Of a DNA stretch of 41,174 nt, positions 25,852 through 33,423 are shown in pieces. The translations under genes were made by a program, and so were the position numbers. The DNA comes from AG41 sp035943095 (GTDB lineage: Bacteria > Gemmatimonadota > Gemmatimonadetes > Gemmatimonadales > GWC2-71-9). The notes beneath the pieces were generated by a model. That model saw nothing but the letters and a program-made list of their open reading frames with translations, made no database searches and was not told the DNA's origin. The stretch is taken from contig DASZCN010000006.1 of assembly GCA_035943095.1 (NCBI GenBank), positions 1-41,174 on the forward strand, written 5' to 3'. Position 1 is the stretch's first letter; each line of letters opens with the position of its first letter.

Positions 25852-26094
25852 TTAAGTCGTGGGAGCGGGGCCAGCGGGCGTGGCATCCGTGAAGCCGTTG
25901 CGTTTGTGAGTTCCGTCACAAAACGGCTTTGTAGCGGACCCGCCACAACGGCACAGGACAACGACTTCCGCCGGTCTGCCGTCCTTCCGGGGGGGCACCG
26001 GAAGTTCCCGGCCGTCGGGCGTGACGATCCGGACCGGCCCCTCGACAATCAGGGGCCCATTCGCTTTGGGCGTGATTCGCGTGACCTCGTTCAT
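25852..26094 (-). CDS. CDGSH iron-sulfur domain protein
   Basis: 80 residues from ATG 26094. The C-terminal half carries CRCG followed by FCDGTHK, the three-Cys one-His site that holds a redox-active [2Fe-2S] cluster in mitoNEET-like proteins. The N-terminal half (GPLIVEGPVRIVTPDG) is the strand pair usual in bacterial single-CDGSH proteins. No ribosome site is visible; instead TATAGT lies about six bases before the ATG, as expected for a leaderless transcript. Partner not evident. Confidence 0.9.
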   Translation of the reverse strand: MNEVTRITPKANGPLIVEGPVRIVTPDGRELPVPPRKDGRPAEVVVLCRCGGSATKPFCDGTHKRNGFTDATPAGPAPTT

Positions 26095-26100
26095 GCCCAA

Positions 26101-26106
26101 CTATAA
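26101..26106 (-). promoter_or_regulatory. Candidate -10 box of a leaderless CDGSH transcript
   Basis: TATAGT on the minus strand six bases before the CDGSH ATG would place the first transcribed base at or very near the start codon. A matching -35 box is weak, so this is a suggestion only. Confidence 0.3.
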
Positions 26107-26311
26107 CGGCCCTGGCGGGGGATCCCAACGGGACGACTCGGCAGGGTGGACAACGCGCATGAAATTGCGCAAACTGCACGCGGCCTGGGAGGAGTCGCTC
26201 GGAGCCGAAGAAGGGACCGCACGCCCGACTTCGCCGACGGCGCCCCCAGGCCTTCGTTCGTCCGTTCCGGGAACGGGCGTGTAATGCACAGGGTATCTTC
26301 CACCCGCGCTC

Positions 26312-27856
26312 ATGAGAACCGTCGGGTTCCTCCCCCTCGTCGTCCCTTTCTCGCTCCTCGCGTCCGCGTGCGTTTCCGAGCACGGACCACTCACGAACCG
26401 CATGGCACAGTCGGCGACGCCGTACCTGGCGCGCGCCGCGAAACAGCCGGTGAGCTGGCAACCGTGGAGTCGCGACGCGTTTGCGCTCGCGGCGCGTCTC
26501 GACCGGCCCGTCCTCCTTTATATAGGCGCCGACGACTGCCGCTGGTGCGGCATCATGGACCGCGAGGTGTACAGGGACCCGTTCCTCGGAGCCATGATCG
26601 ACTCGCTGTTCGTTCCGGTGCGCGTGGACCGCGATGAGCGTCCCGACGTGGCGCAGCGCTACGCGACCGCGGTGCAGTTTCTCGCCGGCCTCCGCGGGTA
26701 CCCGATCACGGTTTTCCTGACGCCTGACGGAGCCGCGTTCTTCGGCGGCACGTACTTCCCGCTCGACGACCCGGTGACCGGCCGGGGCCTCAAGCAGCTG
26801 CTTCCGGATGTCGCGAAGAGCTATCGCGAGCAGCGAGCTTCGGTGCTGCGTCGCGCGGAGCTGATCAGGCAACTGTCCCTCGGGCGCCCCGCGGCGGCCA
26901 GTTCGTCCAAGGCGGCGCGGATCCAATTCGAGACCGCCGCCGTTCGCGACGCGGTTGCGGCAGCGGCCCAGGCCGGCGCCGACCTCGCGACCTTGCGCTA
27001 CATCCGTGCCGCCGATCTGCTCGTGGCGGCCTACGCGCGCACGACCGATTCGAGCTATCTGACGCCGGCGCGTGCGGTGCTCGACTACGTCGCGGATTCG
27101 GGAGAGGGGGTGGTCGCGGCGGGGGGGAGCGCTCGGGATGACCCGCCGGAGATTCAGCGCGCCGGCTGGCTGCGTGCTCTCACCGTGGCATGGACCGTGA
27201 CGGGCGACCCGCGGTATCGCGATGCGTCGCGCGCGGTCGCCCTTCGGTTGGCCGGCGAGGTGGCCTCCACCGTGGATCGGACGGTGTTCGCCGACCGTGA
27301 CGCGTACGTGATCGGCGCGGTGCTGGATGCGGCGATCGCGGTGGGTGACTCCGGGACTGTGACAAAGTCCCGCGCCACTCTCGATACACTGCTGCGGCGC
27401 GTGTACGGGCGGGGCCGTCCCGTGCGCCACTCGCTTCGGGGGGGCGCGCCCGGGCGTGCCCTGCTCGACGATCAGGTGCAGGTCGCGGGGGCCTGTCTCG
27501 CGGCTCGCGAGGCCACGGGGGCGCCGCGCTACCTCGAGATCGCGCAGGACTTGGCGGCAGTCTTGGAGCGGGACTTCGCCGACTCCACGTCCGCGGGGTA
27601 CCTCGAGGCCGCCGCGACGGATCCGGCGGCGCCCGTGCTCAACGAGCGTGCGAAGCCGGTGCTCGACGATCTCCTGCCGGCGGGCAACGCGGTGGCCGCG
27701 CGCATGTTGCTGCGGCTGGCCGAGGTCACCGGGGACGCGCGCTATCGTCGCCGCGCCGAGGCCATTGTCGCAGCGCTCGCGGCGAGCGTGACGGGGGCGG
27801 GGTTGCGCGCGTCGAGCTACCTCGCCGCCGCGCAGGATCTCCTTCGCAGCCGCTGA
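26312..27856 (+). CDS. Exported DUF255 (YyaL/SSP411-like) thioredoxin-fold lipoprotein
   Basis: 514 residues with a lipoprotein-type signal (LVVPFSLLASAC, Cys near residue 20). The N-terminal 160 residues are DUF255, a thioredoxin-like domain: PVSWQPWSRDAFALA, LLYIGADDCRWCGIMDREVY with an active-site CxxC, then VRVDRDERPD and VFLTPDGAAFFGGTYFP. The rest is an alpha-helical six-hairpin-like region. Most YyaL proteins are cytoplasmic and about 680 residues; this one is shorter and targeted to the envelope, where the CRWC pair could act on disulfides. The 210 bases upstream, towards the divergent CDGSH gene, hold no further convincing gene. Confidence 0.85.
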   Translation: MRTVGFLPLVVPFSLLASACVSEHGPLTNRMAQSATPYLARAAKQPVSWQPWSRDAFALAARLDRPVLLYIGADDCRWCGIMDREVYRDPFLGAMIDSLFVPVRVDRDERPDVAQRYATAVQFLAGLRGYPITVFLTPDGAAFFGGTYFPLDDPVTGRGLKQLLPDVAKSYREQRASVLRRAELIRQLSLGRPAAASSSKAARIQFETAAVRDAVAAAAQAGADLATLRYIRAADLLVAAYARTTDSSYLTPARAVLDYVADSGEGVVAAGGSARDDPPEIQRAGWLRALTVAWTVTGDPRYRDASRAVALRLAGEVASTVDRTVFADRDAYVIGAVLDAAIAVGDSGTVTKSRATLDTLLRRVYGRGRPVRHSLRGGAPGRALLDDQVQVAGACLAAREATGAPRYLEIAQDLAAVLERDFADSTSAGYLEAAATDPAAPVLNERAKPVLDDLLPAGNAVAARMLLRLAEVTGDARYRRRAEAIVAALAASVTGAGLRASSYLAAAQDLLRSR

Positions 27857-27953
27857 GCCGGTTTCTGTCCGCAACACCGTGCTCGCTTCCAACTCGCTGT
27901 GGCGCAGAGTGCTACGGCCGTTGGCGTGACGCCCGAATCTCCGTGCAGGTCCT

Positions 27954-28502
27954 ATGGATGTAAACGGCGCGCCCTCCGACGCAGAAATCGTCGCCCGCGT
28001 CCTCGGTGGGGACACCGAAGCCTTCGGCTTCGTGATCCGCCGCTACGAGGCCGGGCTGCTCAGGTTTGCGACCCGGATGCTGGGGAGCCGGGACGCCGCA
28101 GCGGACGCGGTTGCCGAGGGGTTGGTGCGTGCCTACCGCCACCTCGCGAGCTGCCGGGAGCCGGCCAGGCTGCGTACATGGCTCTACCGGATCGTGACGA
28201 ACCGGTGCAAGAGCCATCTCGCTCGCCGGTCCGTCGGCGATGTCCCGCTCGACGAGGCGCCGCCGCTGGCGGATCCCGCGGACGGCGAGGCGGCGCTGGA
28301 ACGAGCGGAGCAGCTGGCCCTGGTGCAGCGAGCCCTGACCGGTCTGTCGCCGGACAAGCGCGAGGCGTTTGTGTTGAAGCACGTGGAAGGGTTGAGCTAC
28401 GAGGAGATGGCGGCGATCACGGGGGAGCGGATTCCGACGCTCAAGATGCGTGTGCATCGCGCCCGAGAAGCCTTGTTGAAGGTGCTGGAGGAGGAAACAT
28501 GA
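27954..28502 (+). CDS. ECF-type RNA polymerase sigma factor
   Basis: 182 residues with sigma region 2 (FGFVIRRYEAGLLRFATRML, then TWLYRIVTNRCKSHL) and region 4 (LSPDKREAFVLKHVEGLSYEEMAAITG, then MRVHRAREALLKVL). Region 3 is missing, as in ECF sigmas. A weak AGGT precedes the ATG. Its stop overlaps the next start as ATGA, the usual coupling to an anti-sigma factor. No clear ECF-type autoregulatory promoter was recognised in the 97-base gap upstream. Confidence 0.93.
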   Translation: MDVNGAPSDAEIVARVLGGDTEAFGFVIRRYEAGLLRFATRMLGSRDAAADAVAEGLVRAYRHLASCREPARLRTWLYRIVTNRCKSHLARRSVGDVPLDEAPPLADPADGEAALERAEQLALVQRALTGLSPDKREAFVLKHVEGLSYEEMAAITGERIPTLKMRVHRAREALLKVLEEET

Positions 28503-29107
28503 ACACGACCGACCCAAGGATCCATCAGGTCCTGGACGGCGAGCTTTCGATAGATGCCCTGCCGGCCGAGTTACGTCACGCCCTGGAGTCGGTCAGCGCG
28601 GCCGCTGATCTGCTGGTCGCGCCGGTACCCGGTCCGAGCCTCGAGTCGCGCATCATGGCTGAGGTCCGCCGCCCGGCGTCGTCGTACCTGCGCCGGGTCG
28701 CGAGCTGGCTTGCGACACCTCACGCGATCACTTTCCGGGTCCGTCCCGTCTGGAGTCTCGCGTTCGCGGCAGCCGCCGCGGCGTTCACGCTGTTCTTCGC
28801 CCGCGACGCCGGGCCACAGCTCGGCGAGCACGAAGGCATCGCCCAGTTCGTCGGCCGGTTCCCCGACGCGCGCTCGGTGCACGTGGTCGGCACATTCAAC
28901 GACTGGCGGCCGGGGACCATCGCACTCGAGGACCTGGACCACGACGGCGTGTGGACGGCCACTGTCGTCCTGCCGACGGGCACGTACGAATACATGTTCG
29001 TGGTCGACGGTGAGCGGTGGGTCCCCGATCATCTCGCCGACCGCCTGGTGGCCGACGACTTCGGCCGGGAGAACTCCGTCGTCATCGTGCGGCCCGTCCA
29101 TCGATGA
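28499..29107 (+). CDS. Anti-sigma-like membrane protein with CBM48/AMPK glycogen-binding domain
   Basis: 202 residues. An acidic N-terminal part (residues 1-80) begins with IHQVLDGELSIDAL, as in anti-sigma factors; a membrane segment follows (VWSLAFAAAAAAFTLFF, about residues 84-103); the C-terminal 90 residues are a carbohydrate-binding module of the CBM48/AMPK-beta type (VHVVGTFNDWRPGTIALEDL, then DGVWTATVVLP, GTYEYMFVVDGERWVPD). With the sigma factor in the cytoplasm, the CBM would face the periplasm and could bind an alpha-glucan. Coupled by ATGA on both sides. The ATG has GGAGGAGG before it. The sensing role is inference. Confidence 0.82.
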   Translation: MNTTDPRIHQVLDGELSIDALPAELRHALESVSAAADLLVAPVPGPSLESRIMAEVRRPASSYLRRVASWLATPHAITFRVRPVWSLAFAAAAAAFTLFFARDAGPQLGEHEGIAQFVGRFPDARSVHVVGTFNDWRPGTIALEDLDHDGVWTATVVLPTGTYEYMFVVDGERWVPDHLADRLVADDFGRENSVVIVRPVHR

Positions 29108-29766
29108 GACTCGGCGCCGTGCTGGCCCTGCTTGCGGCGCCGCTCACCGCCCAGTCGGTGCAGAGCCGCCTGGAGGGCCGCATCCCGACCGACGCGGTAC
29201 CCGTCGTGGACTCCCTCGTTCAGGTCGCGCTCCATGAGGGTTTGCCCTCCGAGCCGCTCGTGCAAAAGGCGCTCGAGGGGGGCGCGAAGCAGGTGCCCGG
29301 GCCGCGCATCGTGGCCGCCGTGCGCGCGTCCCTGGGGCAGCTCCGCGACGCGCGCGACCTGCTGGTCCGTGCCGGCGATCAGCCGCCGGTCCGGGCGGGG
29401 GAGGTCACCACGGTCGCCTGGGCCTTGCGTCGGAAACTGCCTCCGTCCACGGTCGAACGCGTCGTCGCCCAGCTGCCGCATCCTCCGCGCGGGCCCGCGA
29501 TCCATGCGATCGCCGACCTGGTCGCCCACGACTTCGATCCCGACTCCGCGGCCGGATTGATCATCGACGCGGTCCACGACGGCCTGCAGCGCGACCGGCT
29601 GCTGGACGTGTCGACCGCCGCCCTCCACGAGGTGCAGCGCGGGCGAACGCGAGACGAGGCAATCACCGTCGTGCGACAACAGCTGCCCAACGTCCCCGCG
29701 CCTCCCAAACCGGAACGGGGCACGGTCACCCGGGCGCGCCGGCCGGATACGCCGACTCCGCCGTAA
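29104..29766 (+). CDS. Exported protein of unknown function in sigma/anti-sigma operon
   Basis: 220 residues. ATG overlaps the anti-sigma stop as ATGA. A short signal peptide (GAVLALLAAPLTAQS) predicts export with cleavage after TAQ or before QS. The mature protein is helical, without cysteine or a motif I recognise, and ends in a Pro/Thr/Arg-rich tail. A periplasmic partner of the anti-sigma protein is possible from position alone. Confidence 0.75.
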   Translation: MRLGAVLALLAAPLTAQSVQSRLEGRIPTDAVPVVDSLVQVALHEGLPSEPLVQKALEGGAKQVPGPRIVAAVRASLGQLRDARDLLVRAGDQPPVRAGEVTTVAWALRRKLPPSTVERVVAQLPHPPRGPAIHAIADLVAHDFDPDSAAGLIIDAVHDGLQRDRLLDVSTAALHEVQRGRTRDEAITVVRQQLPNVPAPPKPERGTVTRARRPDTPTPP

Positions 29767-29899
29767 GTCGCGGCGTTGCAGCCCTTAACGCCCTTATCGT
29801 GGCCGGCTGGCGGGTCGGGCGTGACGCGGGGGGAGAGGCGTGGGTCTCAACGGTGAAGCGGGCCAGGGTGGTCCGCGCTCCCTCCGGAGGTATAGAGAC

Positions 29900-30109
29900 A
29901 TGATGCGTCGCACGCTCCTCGCACTGGCACTGCTCGCCGCTCCCGCGATCGTGATCGCGCAGCAGCCGTCGCCGATGCAGGGTCAGGCGCCGTCGGCCGA
30001 TACGTCGAAGGCGATGGCGAAGAAGGGCAAGAAGGCGTCGAAGATGAAGAAGCACGCCAAACCGTCTGCCAAGCCCGCTGCCAAGGATACGAGCAAGGCC
30101 AAGCCGTAA
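29900..30109 (+). CDS. Small exported Lys/Ala-rich protein
   Basis: 69 residues from the first of two tandem ATGs (29900, 29903), with GGAGG nine bases upstream. A signal peptide (TLLALALLAAPAIVIAQ) is followed by a mature part made almost only of Lys, Ala, Ser and Pro (for example KKGKKASKMKKHAK). Such polycationic exported peptides resemble acid-shock or cell-envelope-binding proteins, but no family is assigned. It converges on argJ with a nine-base gap. Confidence 0.7.
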   Translation: MMRRTLLALALLAAPAIVIAQQPSPMQGQAPSADTSKAMAKKGKKASKMKKHAKPSAKPAAKDTSKAKP

Positions 30110-30118
30110 GCGGCTGAG

Positions 30119-31354
30119 CTACGAGGTGTAGTCGGCGTTGATCCGGACGTAGTCCGGCGTCAAATCGCAGGTCCACACCACCGCCTCCGCGCGACCGAGT
30201 CCCAGGTCGACGCGGAGGCGGATCGTTTTCTCCCGGAAGATGTCGCGGGCGGTGCCGGCATCCGGGTTCGCCGTGGCGCCTCCGCTGGCGAGCGTCAGCC
30301 ACCGATCGTCAGCCGACGCGGCTTGCAAGGAGAGGCGCTCCACGGCGAGGGTGACACCGGCGGTGCCCGCCGCCGCGAGGACGCGCCCCCAGTTGGGGTC
30401 CCCGCCGTAGATCGCGGTCTTCACGAGCGTCGAGCGGGCGATCGCCCGTCCCACCTCTCGCGCCGTCGCCTCGCTCACGGCGCCCACGACCTGAATCTCG
30501 AGGACCTTCGAGGCTCCCTCTCCATCCGCGACGATCGCGAGCGCGAGCATGCGCGCGACCTGTTGGACGGTGTCCTCGAACGTTTTCCAGACCGCCCCGT
30601 CGCGCGACGGATCCACGCCCGAGGCCCCGCTCGCAAGCAGCAGGACGCTGTCGTTCGTGCTCGTGTCCCCATCGACGGAAATCGCGTTGAAGCTCCGGTC
30701 GGCGACGCGGCGCAGCAGCGGCTGAAGGGTCGCCGGCTCACCCGCGGCGTCCGTCGTCAGGACGGCGAGCAGCGTGGCCATATCCGGGTGAATCATCCCG
30801 GCCCCTTTCGCGATCCCGCCGACCGTGACCATGCCGGCGGGTGTTTCGAAGCGCACGGCACAGTGCTTGGGACGCGTGTCGGTGGTCATGATGGCGCGCG
30901 CGGCGTCGAGGCCGCCACCCGGCGCCAGGCGCCCCGCCGCGGCACGCAGGCCTTCCGTGATCTGCTCGAGTGGCAGGGGCACCCCGATGACACCGGTCGA
31001 GAGCACGAGCGCGGTGCGGGCGGGAAGCCCGGCGGCCTGCTCCGCGGCCTGCGCCATCGCGCGTGCCGCGGCGAGGCCCGGCGCTCCGGTGCAGGCGTTC
31101 GCGACGCGGGCGTTCATCGCCACCGCGCGGATCCGTCCGGGACGTTCGGCCAGGAGGTCCGCATCGTAGATCACGGGTGCCGCCCGGAGCGCATTCTTCG
31201 TGAACACGCCCGCGGTGGCGCAACTGGTGGCGCTCACGAGCAGCGCGACGTCGGGTTCACCGTTGGTCTTCAAGCCGGCGTGCGCGGCGGCCGCCGTGAA
31301 CCCTCGCGGTGTGGTGACGGAGCCGTCGGGAATTAGGGCGAAGGCGGCGGGCAT
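30119..31354 (-). CDS. argJ: Bifunctional ornithine acetyltransferase/N-acetylglutamate synthase
   Basis: 411-residue enzyme of arginine biosynthesis that moves the acetyl group from N-acetylornithine to glutamate. It is made as one chain that cuts itself before a conserved Thr; that Thr is residue 194 in KGAGMIHPDMATLLA. Other landmarks are LLVSATSCATAGVFTKN near the start, LSTGVIGVPLP and DGDTSTNDSVLLLASG. Length is typical. A TTACAC-N17-TATCTT promoter lies just upstream with a near-zero leader, and no ribosome site is seen, so translation may be leaderless. No other arg gene is in the window. Confidence 0.95.
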   Translation of the reverse strand: MPAAFALIPDGSVTTPRGFTAAAAHAGLKTNGEPDVALLVSATSCATAGVFTKNALRAAPVIYDADLLAERPGRIRAVAMNARVANACTGAPGLAAARAMAQAAEQAAGLPARTALVLSTGVIGVPLPLEQITEGLRAAAGRLAPGGGLDAARAIMTTDTRPKHCAVRFETPAGMVTVGGIAKGAGMIHPDMATLLAVLTTDAAGEPATLQPLLRRVADRSFNAISVDGDTSTNDSVLLLASGASGVDPSRDGAVWKTFEDTVQQVARMLALAIVADGEGASKVLEIQVVGAVSEATAREVGRAIARSTLVKTAIYGGDPNWGRVLAAAGTAGVTLAVERLSLQAASADDRWLTLASGGATANPDAGTARDIFREKTIRLRVDLGLGRAEAVVWTCDLTPDYVRINADYTS

Positions 31355-31362
31355 CGGCGGAG

Positions 31363-31412
31363 AAGATAGCGGGCAGCCGTCGCTTGTGTAACCGCCCGGC
31401 GCTTCGTATCAT
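31363..31412. promoter_or_regulatory. Divergent promoter pair with overlapping -35 boxes (argJ / TPR gene)
   Basis: Minus strand: TTACAC (31391-31386), 17 bases, TATCTT (31368-31363), reading into argJ. Plus strand: TTGTGT (31384-31389), 17 bases, TATCAT (31407-31412), reading into the TPR gene. The two -35 boxes share four bases, so only one polymerase can bind at a time. Confidence 0.5.
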
Positions 31413-31440
31413 AGCACAACCTTCCCGGGAGGCCCGTTCG

Positions 31441-32559
31441 ATGTCGGAACCGTTCTTGAGCTCCGACGATTACGACGAACGCGCACATCAGCTCTACAAC
31501 GAAGCACGATACGACGAGGCCGTCGACACTCTCCGAGCCGGCTTGGGGCTGTATCCCCACGCCGTTGAGTTGCACGTCGGTATGGGGTACGCGCGCTTGG
31601 CGCGCGAAGAGTACCTGTGGGCGCGCCGGGCGTTCGAGGAAGCGGTCGGCCTCGACCCCGAGCACGAGGACGCGCTCGCCGGGCTCGGTGAAGTCCTCCT
31701 CAAGTTCGGCGATCGGGCTGGATCGGTCGCGTGCTTCGATCGCATTCTCGCGCTCGGGTTTCGAGAGGATCACGACCTCATGCTGCAGGTGGGGCGGGCC
31801 CTGTTTCGTGAAGGCGTGCTGGACCAGGCCCGGCGCTTCTTCGAGGTCGCAATCACGGGCCATCCGGACTCGGCGGAAGCCGCGGCGTGCGTGGGCTACG
31901 CGGCGCACCGCCTCGCCGACGAGGGCGGAGCGCTGCACTGGCTCCGGCGCGCGCTCGAGCTCGACCTCGATCACGCCGAAGCACGGATCTACCTCGCCAA
32001 CCTGCTATACGACCGGGGCGAATACGAGGCCGCGCTGTTCCATCTCGAGCGCAGCGAGCCGAGCGACCACTTCGATGGCCTCGCAATCTGGCGGCTGATC
32101 GAGCTCAAGAGGAGCGTGTACCGCCTCTCCGACGACGACCCCGAGCTCGTGCCGTGGCACCATCGCCTGGACGAGCTTGCCGCCGACGCCGCGCCGGAGG
32201 ACCTGCTCCTCGCCGAGATCGAGGCGATGGGCCCCGACGGGCAGATGCGGGACCCGCGCCAGCTCGAGCTGTTCGGCACACTCCTGACCGAGCTGCAGGG
32301 GATGAAGGCCCGCTCGGGACCGGGGGAAGTGCATCGCGTGAGCATGCTCAACGGCGCCACGTACGTCGGCACGTGGGAAGAGATCGTGCGTCAGATGAAA
32401 GACGACGCGGCTGAATGGGCGCGCGGCTCGCTCGAGCAGTACATGGCGGCCGTGGCCAATCGGGGCCGGAAGGAGACCGGAGTGGCGATACCGGCGACGG
32501 ATCCGGAGAGCTTCATCCGGGGAAGCGCGGATGCGGGTTTATTGCGGATCGTACACTGA
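31441..32559 (+). CDS. TPR-repeat protein
   Basis: 372 residues. ATG 31441 is chosen since GGGAGG lies about nine bases upstream; an open frame from 31384 has no ribosome site. Residues from about 10 to 220 are made of six or so TPR-like helix pairs (for example YDEAVDTLRAGLGLYPHAVE, then YLWARRAFEEAVGLDPEHED), a protein-protein docking scaffold. The C-terminal 150 residues are acidic and unique (TYVGTWEEIVRQMKDDAAEW). No signal peptide, so cytoplasmic. Partner unknown. The gene ends at a long hairpin at 32583-32655. Confidence 0.88.
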   Translation: MSEPFLSSDDYDERAHQLYNEARYDEAVDTLRAGLGLYPHAVELHVGMGYARLAREEYLWARRAFEEAVGLDPEHEDALAGLGEVLLKFGDRAGSVACFDRILALGFREDHDLMLQVGRALFREGVLDQARRFFEVAITGHPDSAEAAACVGYAAHRLADEGGALHWLRRALELDLDHAEARIYLANLLYDRGEYEAALFHLERSEPSDHFDGLAIWRLIELKRSVYRLSDDDPELVPWHHRLDELAADAAPEDLLLAEIEAMGPDGQMRDPRQLELFGTLLTELQGMKARSGPGEVHRVSMLNGATYVGTWEEIVRQMKDDAAEWARGSLEQYMAAVANRGRKETGVAIPATDPESFIRGSADAGLLRIVH

Positions 32560-32582
32560 TCGACGAATCTGGCTGAAGAGCC

Positions 32583-32655
32583 GGTAGAAGGCCGGGGAAG
32601 GGGGAAGGGTGGCCCCTTGCCCAGCCTTCTACTCTTCCCCGGCCTCTGACCACCC
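32583..32655. repeat. Purine/pyrimidine-arm inverted repeat at a convergent gene junction
   Basis: The left arm (GGTAGAAGGCCGGGGAAGG onwards) and the right arm (ending CTTCCCCGGCCTCTGACC) pair imperfectly over about 30 bases with a perfect 12-base core AGGCCGGGGAAG. It fills the gap between the TPR gene and the converging DoxX gene, and has the same style as 22696-22755 and 40921-41009 but a different sequence. Confidence 0.8.
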
Positions 32656-32656
32656 T

Positions 32657-33043
32657 CTAGTTCGAATGCTTGAGCTTGACGGCGATGGAAAGCGGTCCGT
32701 CCCCCAGCGCAATCAGCGTAATCGCTCCCGCGAACAGCAGACCTTCCAGCTCGATATTGCCGCTGTGCGGCAGCTTCACGGCGAGGATCGCCACCACCAT
32801 CTCCACCGCCATGCACAAGGACCAGAAGCGGGTGAAGATGCCGAGGATCACGCAGGCCGCGCCGATCGTCTCCACCACAATCAGGATGACTGCGAAGATG
32901 ACCGCGAACGGAAACCCGATGCCGTGGAGAAACGCCGTCTCCGCTCCGACGCCCGCCTTGAATTTTTGAATGCCGTGGAGCAGGAACACACCGCCCACTG
33001 CGAGGCGCATGAAGAAAGCCGCGTAGGGGGTGAGTCGGTTCAT
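32657..33043 (-). CDS. DoxX-family membrane protein
   Basis: 128 residues with four membrane segments; family landmarks RLAVGGVFLLHGIQKFKAG at the start of the first helix region and IVVETIGAACVILGIFTRFW. DoxX proteins are linked to quinone or thiosulfate chemistry and oxidative stress, but many are unassigned. The ATG overlaps the upstream SpeD-like stop as ATGA, so the two are translated together. It ends at the hairpin at 32583-32655. Confidence 0.9.
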   Translation of the reverse strand: MNRLTPYAAFFMRLAVGGVFLLHGIQKFKAGVGAETAFLHGIGFPFAVIFAVILIVVETIGAACVILGIFTRFWSLCMAVEMVVAILAVKLPHSGNIELEGLLFAGAITLIALGDGPLSIAVKLKHSN

Positions 33044-33423
33044 GGACCCTCCGGGTGGATGGCCTGTGTCACGGGGCCCCGCCGCCGCGCGTCAGTGCGC
33101 ACTTCGCGCGCCCCGAACCGCTTGACGATCACGTCGAGACCGCGCTGCGGCAGCGCGCCCCCCCCGCCCCCCCCGCCCCCCAACCCCGCCACATCAACGA
33201 AACACAAGCCCGCTTCCGGGAGGCCGTGGAGCACCACGTGCCCGCCGTGACACACGAGCGCCGCCGAGACGCCTTGCGGTCCGAGCTTTACGACCGGCGG
33301 GTTTGCCGGGTTCAACCCCGCCGCGTTGGCGGCCGCGATGAGGAGGCCCGCGAGACCCTGCGCGTCGGTGAGGCGGTTCGCGGGGATGCCTCCCAGATCG
33401 GCAAAAACGTGGTCGAGCGTCAA
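33040..33423 (-). CDS. S-adenosylmethionine decarboxylase-like (SpeD/SpeH) protein, catalytic residues lost
   Basis: 127 residues with the AdoMetDC fold outline: HVFADLGGIPANRLTD near the N-terminus, then GGHVVLHGLPEAGLCFVDV, the counterpart of the ESHISIHTWPEYG block, and VIVKRFGAREV near the end. In true enzymes the Ser of ESH becomes the pyruvoyl group; here the position is Gly61. The conserved His (His66) remains, but the catalytic Cys of the DVFTCG strand is absent (VDVAGLG). An eight-Gly run, coded by G tracts at 33158-33181, replaces the following loop. It cannot self-process in the known way. Coupled by ATGA to DoxX downstream and to the Big2 protein upstream. Confidence 0.75.
   Translation of the reverse strand: MTLDHVFADLGGIPANRLTDAQGLAGLLIAAANAAGLNPANPPVVKLGPQGVSAALVCHGGHVVLHGLPEAGLCFVDVAGLGGGGGGGGALPQRGLDVIVKRFGAREVRTDARRRGPVTQAIHPEGP
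33158..33181 (-). repeat. Tandem poly-G tracts coding a polyglycine run
   Basis: Plus strand C8-G-C8-G-C6, giving eight Gly in the SpeD-like protein. Prone to slippage by one base, which would shift the frame and truncate or alter the rest of this protein and break coupling to DoxX. Confidence 0.85.

Noticed and set aside
26021..26284. A small open frame (87 codons) upstream of the DUF255 gene
   Set aside because: It overlaps the CDGSH start region, has no ribosome site and reads as low-complexity sequence.
25916..28015. A 699-codon open frame on the minus strand opposite the DUF255 gene
   Set aside because: It spans the CDGSH gene and the DUF255 gene in the wrong frame and has low-complexity Arg-rich sequence; it is a shadow.
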